Translations under genes and position numbers: made by a program
Notes under the pieces: model-generated
Told to the model about the DNA's origin: nothing
Seen by the model: only the letters and a program-made list of their open reading frames with translations
Database searches by the model: none
Shown: positions 1 through 5,926 of the stretch, piece after piece
How the letters are laid out: every line of letters starts with the position of its first letter
Position numbering within the stretch: position 1 is the first letter of the stretch
Assembly (NCBI GenBank): GCA_025361385.1
Contig: JANYAJ010000439.1
Coordinates: forward strand, 1 to 6,489
Direction of reading: 5' to 3'
Source of the DNA: Nitrospira sp.
Lineage (GTDB): Bacteria; Nitrospirota; Nitrospiria; Nitrospirales; Nitrospiraceae
DNA length: 6,489 nucleotides

Positions 1-250
1 GAAAGCCCGATCTCCTGCCCGCTATGCCCTGACCGACTGACGGCTTGTGTCATCGGCAAAACATCCAGGCAGAAGACTCGATGCCTGTTACTTCGGCACA
101 GCGACGGCCGCATTCATGAAATTGGTGAATTTGAGATAGCGTCATGCTGCACATATAATCCCAGCTGAGTTAAGCAACCATTCCACATCCCGACCACACA
201 TCCCTGCTAGGCTAAATCGCGGCACACCTGTGGCAATTTCATTAACGCTC
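1..250. other. Left-edge intergenic stretch, no supported gene
   Basis: This stretch lies downstream of the PIG-L deacetylase stop. I see no convincing gene, RNA or terminator in it. On the minus strand a reading frame opens with ATG at 53-51 (reading MTQAVSRSG) and stays open to the window edge. It is only 17 codons, its upstream GGATG is a poor ribosome site, and I recognise nothing in it. Another minus-strand frame of about 34 codons ends just before it and looks random. The next gene of the locus may start in or just beyond this stretch, but the visible bases do not decide it. Confidence 0.5.
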
Positions 251-901
251 TCACCACACAAGTTTGCGACAATAGAACGCCTCCGCATATCTTGAGGCTC
301 CCCCAGACTCGACTCCTCTCAACCTCAACAGAGCGAAAAAAGTGTCTTCCGTGAACCAATGCCTCTTAAGTTGACTTGGGAAACACTCCATTAAGTTGCG
401 AACCTTCTCCGCACAATGGGACTCGTTTAATTGTACAAACGTGCTAGGAGTCCCCAAGTCCCCGTCGTACTTTGGGATTTCGTACTCCAGGATCAAATGA
501 TTCCGGAAGGTATTCCAGGTGAATTCGTTCACGACGCGATGATCTTGATGAAGATCGTGCCGGCAATGAGTCAGGATGAGGTCGGGGTCGAAATCTGCCT
601 TGAGTTGCTCGAAGAACGCCTTAATTTTCTCTCCCACGTATGGAAAGAAACTCTCCTTGAACTGTTTAACGATGACACGCTTCCGACTGGTCGACCGGAG
701 AAATCGCTTGGCACTGGCCAAAACCTCCCGTTTTCTCGTCCCCCGAGCGCTTAAGACAACCCATCTCACCTCTATGCTCGGCATCTCGGCCGTCATCCGA
801 AGTATCGTTCCTCCACAGCCGATTTCGATATCGTCCGAATGGGCGCCTAGGCACAACACCCGCATCGGTCTTTTCAGCTTCGAAAATTCCACAGGGAGCA
901 T
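251..901 (-). CDS. PIG-L/LmbE-family N-acyl (GlcNAc-type) deacetylase
   Basis: A 216-residue protein of the PIG-L/LmbE fold, a family of zinc-dependent enzymes that remove the acetyl group from N-acetylglucosamine or similar amides (MshB, BshB and PIG-L are characterised members). After a short lead, residues 14-31 read as a beta strand followed by AHSDDIEIGCGG. This is the family's signature with the metal and catalytic residues His21, Asp23 and Asp24. The second signature, HCRHDLHQDHR at 112-122, supplies the other metal-binding His. The length is normal for the family. I keep the ATG at 901 because GAGG lies 9 nt upstream and the strand leading into AHSDD needs the preceding residues; Met13 (865) is a weaker alternative. 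The gene follows the nucleotidyltransferase by 59 nt and probably shares its transcript. The likely substrate is a nucleotide- or lipid-linked amino sugar of the polysaccharide pathway. Fold and chemistry are well supported; the substrate is inferred and unknown. Confidence 0.9.
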   Translation of the reverse strand: MLPVEFSKLKRPMRVLCLGAHSDDIEIGCGGTILRMTAEMPSIEVRWVVLSARGTRKREVLASAKRFLRSTSRKRVIVKQFKESFFPYVGEKIKAFFEQLKADFDPDLILTHCRHDLHQDHRVVNEFTWNTFRNHLILEYEIPKYDGDLGTPSTFVQLNESHCAEKVRNLMECFPSQLKRHWFTEDTFFALLRLRGVESGGASRYAEAFYCRKLVW

Positions 902-960
902 CAGGGCAGCCTCACATCATCACGCAGCCGTCTACCACGCACCCTAAACCCGCGAACACC

Positions 961-1743
961 TCAACGCTGTTTCCACACTTCCCAAGGAGCGAGTGCACGC
1001 GCATAGAGATCGTCGAGATTTTGCTTGTCCTTGAACGTATCCATCGCCATCCAAAATCCATTATAGGGATAGCCTTTCAGCCGCTTTTCCTTGATGAGCC
1101 GATCGAACGGCTCATGCACCAACTCCTCGCCTCGCTCAATACTGCGAATGACATTCCCACGAAAGATGAAGAATCCGCCATTCACGTATAGCCCTGATCG
1201 ACTCATCTCCTCGATTGACGTGACTAACCCCGTGTCATCGAGCGAAACAATATGAAAGCTCTGCCTTGGCCTGACACAGGCAAACATCCCCGCCATATTC
1301 TGATCTTGAGAGAATTCCTCGATCATTTTCGGGAGGGGCAAATCAGTCAGCCCGTCGGCGTAGTTAGCCAGGAACATCTCCTCGTGCTCAACGTACTTGG
1401 CCGCCGTCATTAAGCGCTGCCCGATATTCGTATTCAACCCGGTATCCACAAAGGTAATGCGCCAATCTTGAATATCGGTCGTCACAAGATTAAGGTCCGC
1501 GCCGCCTTTCTCCAGAACAAAATCGTTGGATTCACATTCATTGTAGTTCAGAAAGTAGTTCTTGATTACCCCAGCCCCATGCCCCAGGCACAAAATAAAG
1601 TCTTTGTGCCCATAGTGCGCATAGTACTTCATGAGATGCCAGAGGACAGGCCTGGGTCCAATTGGGACCATCGGCTTGGGAATACTCTCGGAGTACTCCC
1701 GCAGTCGCATACCCAATCCTCCGCAGAACAACACTACTTTCAT
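961..1743 (-). CDS. Sugar-1-phosphate nucleotidyltransferase (glucose-1-phosphate cytidylyltransferase-like)
   Basis: A 260-residue nucleotidyltransferase of the RfbF/RmlA superfamily, which joins a sugar 1-phosphate to a nucleotide to give an NDP-sugar and pyrophosphate. The start is MKVVLFCGGLGMRL, where GGLG binds the nucleotide phosphates, followed by IPKPMVPIG (21-29) with the conserved PKP lysine. YADGLTDL (128-135) corresponds to the metal-binding YGDGV-D segment of RfbF, GGFFIF (189-194) is the family's hydrophobic strand, and GFWMAMDTFKDKQNL (229-243) matches the GFWQPMDT-like end of cytidylyltransferases. Length agrees with RfbF (about 257). The frame is open upstream to 1800, but I choose ATG 1743 because the family begins exactly at MKVV and GAGGAG lies 6 nt upstream. 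It precedes the PIG-L deacetylase by 59 nt. The usual Thr or Ser after GGLG is Met here, as in a divergent branch, so CTP and glucose 1-phosphate are likely but not certain substrates. Confidence 0.88.
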   Translation of the reverse strand: MKVVLFCGGLGMRLREYSESIPKPMVPIGPRPVLWHLMKYYAHYGHKDFILCLGHGAGVIKNYFLNYNECESNDFVLEKGGADLNLVTTDIQDWRITFVDTGLNTNIGQRLMTAAKYVEHEEMFLANYADGLTDLPLPKMIEEFSQDQNMAGMFACVRPRQSFHIVSLDDTGLVTSIEEMSRSGLYVNGGFFIFRGNVIRSIERGEELVHEPFDRLIKEKRLKGYPYNGFWMAMDTFKDKQNLDDLYARALAPWEVWKQR

Positions 1744-2148
1744 CTTTGACTCCTCATCCCTCTGTGTGACTTGGCTTTCACAACTCTCCAAGTCGGCCAC
1801 ACACGGTCACTCAAGTATCAGCACGAGAGACCCTCTTCTGCACCTAATTACCAGCCAGTTGCACAGACCCTCATGTTTCTAGTTTTCTGGCAAAGGAACA
1901 TTCATGGGGCCTTGCGCTAAGGTCCCACTTCTACAGTGGCTTCGGGTACTGGAGGACTCAAAATGAACGTGTCGTGGGAAGGAACCCGCCCATCAGTCTC
2001 CGAACCGCGCCACAGATTCACAATAGTGGAAACATGGTAACAACTCTATTCCTCTTAAGCGGGATAACGGAGTCAATCCTGCGCAGCCCCATATGGATCG
2101 ATCCGGTCTTTACTCCCTCGATCGATCACGAGGCCGAGCCCGGCACAC
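1744..2148. other. 405-nt intergenic gap between the DUF5989 and nucleotidyltransferase genes
   Basis: No coding frame here looks real. The frames that cross it have random composition, and the in-frame extension of the nucleotidyltransferase to 1800 lacks family similarity. On the minus strand I see TTGACT (2076-2071), then 17 nt, then AGGAAT (2053-2048), a poor sigma-70 match that could start transcription about 300 nt before the nucleotidyltransferase. A small hairpin, CCACT/AGTGG, sits at 1925-1939. A second stem at 2096-2127 is listed separately. Gap size and structure suggest that the nucleotidyltransferase and deacetylase form their own transcription unit with a long leader; this is inference. 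No T-rich intrinsic terminator is visible after the DUF5989 gene. Confidence 0.45.
2096..2127. repeat. Paired GATCGATC octamers (8-bp stem, 16-nt loop)
   Basis: Two identical self-complementary octamers GATCGATC lie at 2096-2103 and 2120-2127, giving four GATC tetramers in 32 nt. They can pair with each other as a perfect 8-bp stem around a 16-nt loop. Read on the minus strand the element begins 21 nt after the DUF5989 stop codon. No T-run follows, so it is not a standard intrinsic terminator. It could protect the 3' end of the carbamoyltransferase transcript, bind a protein as a direct or inverted repeat, or be chance. Confidence 0.4.
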
Positions 2149-2301
2149 CTAGAAGAGGGTATAGATAAACGGGGCAACAGCCGACCCTTGCGTCAGGACA
2201 ATGAGGCTTCCGAGAAGCACAAGTACCATAATGATCGGAAGGAGCCAGAATTTCTTCCGCTCTTTCATAAAGGCCCAAAGTTCCATGACAAAAGCGCCCA
2301 T
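2149..2301 (-). CDS. DUF5989-family small membrane protein (50 aa)
   Basis: A 50-residue protein that starts MGAFVMELWAFMKERKK, runs through one hydrophobic segment at residues 18-36 (FWLLPIIMVLVLLGSLIVL) and ends TQGSAVAPFIYTLF. The E-L-W-x-F-(M/L)-x-E-R-K-K lead, the LLPI membrane start and the SA-APFIYTLF end are the hallmarks I know for DUF5989, a family of about 50 residues found beside carbamoyltransferases and SxtJ proteins. It is complete: ATG at 2301, TAG at 2151-2149. A full nine-base Shine-Dalgarno sequence precedes it. Charge distribution puts the ERKK end on the cytoplasmic side with a short outer tail. It lies 27 nt after the SxtJ gene and closes the three-gene operon. Molecular function is unknown for the family; a role as a membrane partner of the carbamoyltransferase is inferred from constant neighbourhood only. 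Such a short gene is easily missed by gene callers. Confidence 0.9.
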   Translation of the reverse strand: MGAFVMELWAFMKERKKFWLLPIIMVLVLLGSLIVLTQGSAVAPFIYTLF

Positions 2302-2303
2302 AC

Positions 2304-2312
2304 TCACCTCCT
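2304..2312 (-). promoter_or_regulatory. Nine-base perfect Shine-Dalgarno for the DUF5989 gene
   Basis: The minus strand reads AGGAGGTGA, fully complementary to the 3' end of 16S rRNA. The AGGAGG core is 5 nt from the ATG at 2301. It is the strongest ribosome site in the window and settles the start of the 50-residue gene. It suggests the small protein is made in quantity relative to its neighbours, which have only partial sites. Confidence 0.85.
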
Positions 2313-2328
2313 GTTGACGAGCACCGAC

Positions 2329-2724
2329 TTAAAATTGGTATTTCATGTGGGAATGGGGCCGTGGAGATCGAACAACCCTATAGGTCGTACTCGACTCGGC
2401 AAATGCCTGCCTCATCGTATCTTTCCCCATGAGACGGAACACCAATCCAATTGGGGTTATCAAGAGATAGAACACAATGCCAAGTAAGATCCTGGTATTG
2501 ATCCACCCCAAAATATGTCCGACCCACATCCACCCTTTGTGAATAGGCGCTAAGATCTGCGGAAGGATGGCGCCCAGTACGATCAGGAACCCGCCTAGAC
2601 CTATCGCCCACAGCCGTAACGGTTCACCACGAAATATGAGTGGCCAGAGGCCGATCACGGTAAAGACCGCTCCGACTAACAATCCAAATTGACGGAGTTC
2701 TTTGCGTGTCGCTGCGTGATCCAT
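2329..2724 (-). CDS. SxtJ-family integral membrane protein
   Basis: A 131-residue protein of the SxtJ family, named after the gene beside the carbamoyltransferase sxtI in saxitoxin clusters. A charged cytoplasmic-looking lead (MDHAATRKELRQFG) is followed by membrane segments at about 12-31 and 37-56. After a loop containing the PIHKGWMWVGHILGW stretch (60-74) comes a third hydrophobic region at about 75-98. The loop motif PxxxxWMxxGxxLG and the T-R-I-LLGIVFYLLITPIGLVFRLMGKD stretch are typical of the family. The C-terminal 30 residues are polar and basic. It begins 20 nt after the carbamoyltransferase stop, with a G-rich ribosome site (GGGGGACGGGGACA) just ahead of the ATG, and is followed 27 nt later by DUF5989. 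No enzyme motif is visible. Its function is unknown; membrane anchoring or substrate presentation for the carbamoyltransferase is the natural inference from gene order. Confidence 0.88.
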   Translation of the reverse strand: MDHAATRKELRQFGLLVGAVFTVIGLWPLIFRGEPLRLWAIGLGGFLIVLGAILPQILAPIHKGWMWVGHILGWINTRILLGIVFYLLITPIGLVFRLMGKDTMRQAFAESSTTYRVVRSPRPHSHMKYQF

Positions 2725-2744
2725 TGTCCCCGTCCCCCATTCAG

Positions 2745-4589
2745 CTAATCGAGTTCAAACTCTTTCTTCCAATCAGAATCCCCTTCAAGCGGTTTCTGAT
2801 CCTCTTTCCTCAACACATAATTCTCGACGACCAGGATATCCATCTCCGTCCGCATGAAGCAACGATACGCGTCTTCAGGCGTGCAGACGATTGGCTCGCC
2901 TCGCACATTGAACGACGTATTCACACAGGTGGCATACCCTGTCTTTTGTTCAAACGCCTTGAGTAACTTGTAGTACCTGGGATTCGTTTCCTCGTGAACT
3001 GTCTGAATTCTGGCAGAGTAATCGATGTGCGTGACGGATGGGATATCCGAACGCGGCACATTGAGCAATTCGATGCCCCACAGCTCTTTCTGTCCAGGAT
3101 CGAATGGAAGTCGCCGTTTCTCTAGCACCGGAGCCACGAGCAGCATGTAGGGGCTATCGCAGTTCATCTGGAAATAATCCGACACCCGTTCTCTCAGCAC
3201 AGAGGGCGCAAAGGGTCTGAACGACTCCCGGTATTTGATCTTGAGGTTCAGCACCGACTGCATTTTCGTATTCCTGGCATCGCCAAGGATACTGCGACCG
3301 CCGAGGGATCGTGGGCCAAACTCCATACGTCCCTGATGCCATCCCACGACTTTTCCCGCAGCCAGCTCATCGGCCACCCGACTGTAGAGATCTTTTTCAT
3401 CAAGCCGATTATAGACAGCCCCGATGGCCTTCAGCCTTGTTTCGACATCTTCGCTGCTGAATGACGGGCCCAGATAACTACCCTTCATTTTATCGTGGAT
3501 ATTGTCCGCCGTCCGAGGCTTGTCCTCATACTGATGCCACGCGCTCAGTGCAGCGCCTAACGCCCCGCCTGCATCGCCGGCTGCCGGCTGAATCCAAATC
3601 CCCTTAAACGGTCCCTCTCGGAGCACTCTCCCGTTTCCCACGCAATTGAGCGCGACACCACCTGCCAAACAGAGGTACTCCACTCCCGTTTCCCGATGCA
3701 TCGTCCGCGACAGCCGCAGCATGACCTCCTCGGTCACCTCCTGAATCGAACGAGCCAAATCCATTTCCCGTTGCCCGAACTTCGACTCCGCTTTGCGGGG
3801 GGGGCCGCCAAACACGTCGTCGAACTTTCGGCTCGTCATGGTCAGGCCGGTGCAATAGTTGAAATACTCCATGTTCATTCGGAACGTGCCGTCCGGCTTG
3901 AGATCGATCAAATGTTCGTAGATAGCCTTGACGTACTTCGGCTCTCCATACGGAGCCAATCCCATGACTTTGTATTCGCCGGAGTTGACTTTGAACCCCG
4001 TATAATAGGTGAAGGCTGAGTACAGCAACCCGATTGAGTGAGGAAACGGAATATCCCAAAGAGGGGTTAGCTTATTTCCTTCTCCCAGCCAAGCGGATGT
4101 GGTCGCCCATTCCCCTACTCCGTCCATACACAACACACCGGCCCGTTCATAGGGTGACGCGTAGAAGGCCGACGCTGCATGGGACTCGTGATGTTCCCCA
4201 AAAAGGAACTCCGGCAATTCCGATTTGTCGAGGCCGTTCGAGCAGGCCAACACTTCATTTTGCAGCAAGTTTCTGAGGAACAACTTCTCTTTCAACCAGA
4301 CAGGCATCGCAGCCAGGAACGATTGAATTCCTTTGGGGGCGAAGCCCACATAGGTTTCCAGCAAGCGTTCAAACTTGATGAGCGGCTTATCGTAAAACAC
4401 AACATACTTCAGGTCTTTGATGCCAATCCCAGCCTGGGCTAGGCAATACTCAACTGCCCTTCGCGGAAATCCCGGGTCGTGCTTCTTACGGGTAAACCGC
4501 TCTTCTTGAGCCGCAGCTACAATCTCGCCGTCCTTCACCAGGCAGGCGGCACTATCGTGGTAAAAAGCAGAAATGCCAAGTATATACAT
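2745..4589 (-). CDS. O-carbamoyltransferase (NodU/CmcH/TobZ/SxtI family)
   Basis: A 614-residue enzyme that transfers a carbamoyl group from carbamoyl phosphate, by way of carbamoyl-adenylate made with ATP, to a hydroxyl group. Known relatives act on Nod-factor sugar (NodU), cephem (CmcH), tobramycin (TobZ) and saxitoxin (SxtI). The N-terminal Kae1-like ASKHA domain (about 1-350) shows ILGISAFYHDSAA (residues 3-15), EERF (29-32), the metal-binding HxxxH in HHESHAASAF (133-142), DGVGEW (156-161), GGVALN (310-315) and GDAGGALGAA (338-347). The C-terminal YrdC-like domain shows GRMEFGPRSLGGRSIL (420-435) and NTSFNVRGEPIV (557-568). All expected motifs are present and the length is normal. The frame is open to 4643, but I place the start at ATG 4589 because the family begins MxILGIS and GGGGGA lies 9 nt upstream. 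It heads a tight operon with SxtJ and DUF5989. Within a polysaccharide locus, a sugar hydroxyl is the likely acceptor; this is inference. Confidence 0.95.
   Translation of the reverse strand: MYILGISAFYHDSAACLVKDGEIVAAAQEERFTRKKHDPGFPRRAVEYCLAQAGIGIKDLKYVVFYDKPLIKFERLLETYVGFAPKGIQSFLAAMPVWLKEKLFLRNLLQNEVLACSNGLDKSELPEFLFGEHHESHAASAFYASPYERAGVLCMDGVGEWATTSAWLGEGNKLTPLWDIPFPHSIGLLYSAFTYYTGFKVNSGEYKVMGLAPYGEPKYVKAIYEHLIDLKPDGTFRMNMEYFNYCTGLTMTSRKFDDVFGGPPRKAESKFGQREMDLARSIQEVTEEVMLRLSRTMHRETGVEYLCLAGGVALNCVGNGRVLREGPFKGIWIQPAAGDAGGALGAALSAWHQYEDKPRTADNIHDKMKGSYLGPSFSSEDVETRLKAIGAVYNRLDEKDLYSRVADELAAGKVVGWHQGRMEFGPRSLGGRSILGDARNTKMQSVLNLKIKYRESFRPFAPSVLRERVSDYFQMNCDSPYMLLVAPVLEKRRLPFDPGQKELWGIELLNVPRSDIPSVTHIDYSARIQTVHEETNPRYYKLLKAFEQKTGYATCVNTSFNVRGEPIVCTPEDAYRCFMRTEMDILVVENYVLRKEDQKPLEGDSDWKKEFELD
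3797..3804 (-). repeat. C8 homopolymer tract inside the carbamoyltransferase gene
   Basis: Eight consecutive G on the plus strand (C8 in the coding sense) encode the Pro-Pro of FGGPPRKAES, residues 261-267 of the carbamoyltransferase, in the Kae1-like domain. The frame is intact across it and the encoded motif looks like the family consensus, so the count in this assembly is probably right. Tracts of this length can slip in replication; one added base would move translation into a wrong frame that stays open to about 3604 and removes the catalytic C-terminal domain. Confidence 0.7.
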
Positions 4590-4823
4590 AGGCTCACATC
4601 CCCCGTGACACGCTACCGCCATTCCAGCAACAGACGCTGGCACTCATCTCATACTCTTGATACAGATTCCCGCACGACTACCACTACCGCTCAGCAGTAC
4701 AATCCATGGGGTAGCAACTATACCTGATCCTGACAAATACTTTAGCAGGTCAATTCTTACGTCACCAAGAATTTTGCAGAATTACGACGTGCTGAGGCTC
4801 ACGCGTTACTGGAGCTGAAAGAA

Positions 4824-4857
4824 CGTGGTGCATGAGATAGCCTCATAACATCCCACG
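4824..4857 (-). terminator. Weak imperfect hairpin after the sugar transferase gene
   Basis: About 18 nt past the sugar transferase stop, the minus strand forms an outer stem CGTGG/CCACG enclosing an inner stem ATGAG/CTCAT with a five-base loop and small internal loops. It is followed by TTCTTTC, a broken pyrimidine run rather than a true T-tract. It may end or weaken transcription of the kinase-sugar transferase unit before the carbamoyltransferase operon. The stem is AT-containing and imperfect, so this is tentative. In the rest of the 286-nt gap (4590-4875) I see only a TATAGT (4722-4717) that could be a -10 box without a good -35, about 130 nt before the carbamoyltransferase start. Confidence 0.3.
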
Positions 4858-4875
4858 ACTTCTCGTTCACATGCA

Positions 4876-5907
4876 TTAATGCGCGCCTAGCCCAAGCATC
4901 ATGACTCGAATCGTATGCACCAAAATTTTCAGGTCAAGAAGGAGCGATAAGTTCTTCACGTAGTACAAATCGTATTGCAACTTCGTATGGGAATCCTCCT
5001 GAGAAGCCCCATAACGAAACTTTACTTGTGCCCAGCCCGTGACACCGGGTCTGACCGTATGCCGAATATCGTAATAGGGAATCACCATCCGCAAATCCTG
5101 GACAAATACCGGCCGCTCCGGACGTGGCCCAACAAGACTCATGTCACCCCTAAGTACATTCACTAGCTGAGGAAACTCATCGACACGGGTCTTCCGTAGC
5201 CACCATCCTACACGGGAAATGCGTGGGTCGTTGGCTTGAGCCCATCGGGGCCCTGCCTTCTCGGCATCTTGCCGCATCGAGCGAAACTTCCAAATCATAT
5301 AGGGCCGACCGCGTAACCCAACACGAACCTGGCGATAAAATACCGGCCCTGGCGAGTCCATTCGAATGACCAGCGCAACGAGGACAAAGAGAGGGCACAA
5401 CACCACCAGCCCCACCGCCGACACCACCACATCAAGGATTCTCTTGCTCACCAGCGACGCTAACCGACGGCGAAACCCCTTCGAGAAAACCAATGCGCTC
5501 GGGCGGAGCGAGTCGATCGAGAGACGCCCCGAGGCCTCTTCGAACAGGTGATGGCCGTCCAGTATATCCAGTCCTATCGCCTTAAAATCGAGAAGGGTAT
5601 GGACCGGAAGAATCGAACGGCGATCCTCCATACATACGACGATTGTGTCCACATGGTACTGCTCGACCACCTGCGCCAACTGATCATACGTCCCGACAAT
5701 GCCAGGATTAACAAGCCGTTCCCCTACTCGTTCGGCCTTTCCATCTAGGAATCCGACAATATCAACCAACCAGCGGTTTTGCGAAACGATCACGTGACAC
5801 AAGTCGACCGCCAGCGGTCCTGTCCCAAGAATGAGAATTCGCTTCTTGAACCCAGGCATGCGCCATGACGGCCCCCCGTGATCGGGGAATAGCTTGGCCG
5901 CCAGCAT
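4876..5907 (-). CDS. Polyprenyl-phosphate sugar-1-phosphate transferase (EpsB_2/XrtA-type), short form
   Basis: A 343-residue initiating transferase that moves a sugar 1-phosphate from an NDP-sugar to undecaprenyl phosphate at the inner membrane, the first step of polysaccharide assembly. Residues 23-33 form a Rossmann-like start (RILILGTGPLA) of the nucleotide-binding-like domain, which ends in SLRPSALVFSKGFRRR, a segment typical of the PEP-CTERM/XrtA-associated subfamily. The catalytic bacterial sugar transferase domain begins near 153 with a re-entrant membrane helix (about 161-181), then DSPGPVFYRQ, KFRSM (207-211), the catalytic Asp-Glu pair in RVDEFPQL (243-244), SLVGPRPER (257-265) and RPGVTGWAQV. 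Relatives are usually about 450 residues with an N-terminal group of membrane helices, which are missing here. I choose ATG 5907, with GAAG a few bases upstream and 19 nt beyond the kinase stop. Starts at 5952, 5970 or 5988 would overlap the kinase and lack a ribosome site. The sugar specificity is not readable. Confidence 0.9.
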   Translation of the reverse strand: MLAAKLFPDHGGPSWRMPGFKKRILILGTGPLAVDLCHVIVSQNRWLVDIVGFLDGKAERVGERLVNPGIVGTYDQLAQVVEQYHVDTIVVCMEDRRSILPVHTLLDFKAIGLDILDGHHLFEEASGRLSIDSLRPSALVFSKGFRRRLASLVSKRILDVVVSAVGLVVLCPLFVLVALVIRMDSPGPVFYRQVRVGLRGRPYMIWKFRSMRQDAEKAGPRWAQANDPRISRVGWWLRKTRVDEFPQLVNVLRGDMSLVGPRPERPVFVQDLRMVIPYYDIRHTVRPGVTGWAQVKFRYGASQEDSHTKLQYDLYYVKNLSLLLDLKILVHTIRVMMLGLGAH

Positions 5908-5926
5908 AGGATCTTCGCGAGACTTG

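Noticed and set aside
431..947. Plus-strand frames opposite the PIG-L deacetylase
   Set aside because: They are antisense to a gene with both catalytic motifs present, and their composition is low-information.
1744..1800. Upstream extension of the nucleotidyltransferase (MADLESCESQ start)
   Set aside because: The family starts at the MKVV strand, and the Met at 1743 has GAGGAG at the right spacing; the extension adds residues unlike the family.
2137..2150. GCCGGGCTCGGC small hairpin at the DUF5989 stop as an intrinsic terminator
   Set aside because: Only four pairs in the stem and no T-run on the minus strand.
221..2150. Shared GGCACACCT at 221-229 and 2142-2150
   Set aside because: Nine bases without extended similarity on either side; likely chance.
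1974..2168. 64-codon plus-strand frame in the large gap
   Set aside because: No ribosome site, no recognisable motif, and it runs into the DUF5989 gene on the other strand.
2188..2487. 99-codon plus-strand frame over DUF5989 and SxtJ
   Set aside because: Antisense to two family-recognised genes with good ribosome sites; residues are polar and random.
3696..4019. 107-codon plus-strand frame inside the carbamoyltransferase
   Set aside because: Antisense shadow of a gene whose every motif is intact; no ribosome site or recognisable domain.
3604..4059. 151-codon minus-strand frame inside the carbamoyltransferase
   Set aside because: It overlaps conserved Kae1-like domain sequence in another frame, is rich in Arg and Gly as expected of a shadow, and resembles no family.
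4590..4643. Upstream extension of the carbamoyltransferase (MPASVAGM start)
   Set aside because: Family members begin MxILGIS; the extra 18 residues are not conserved in type, and the inner ATG has a G-rich ribosome site.
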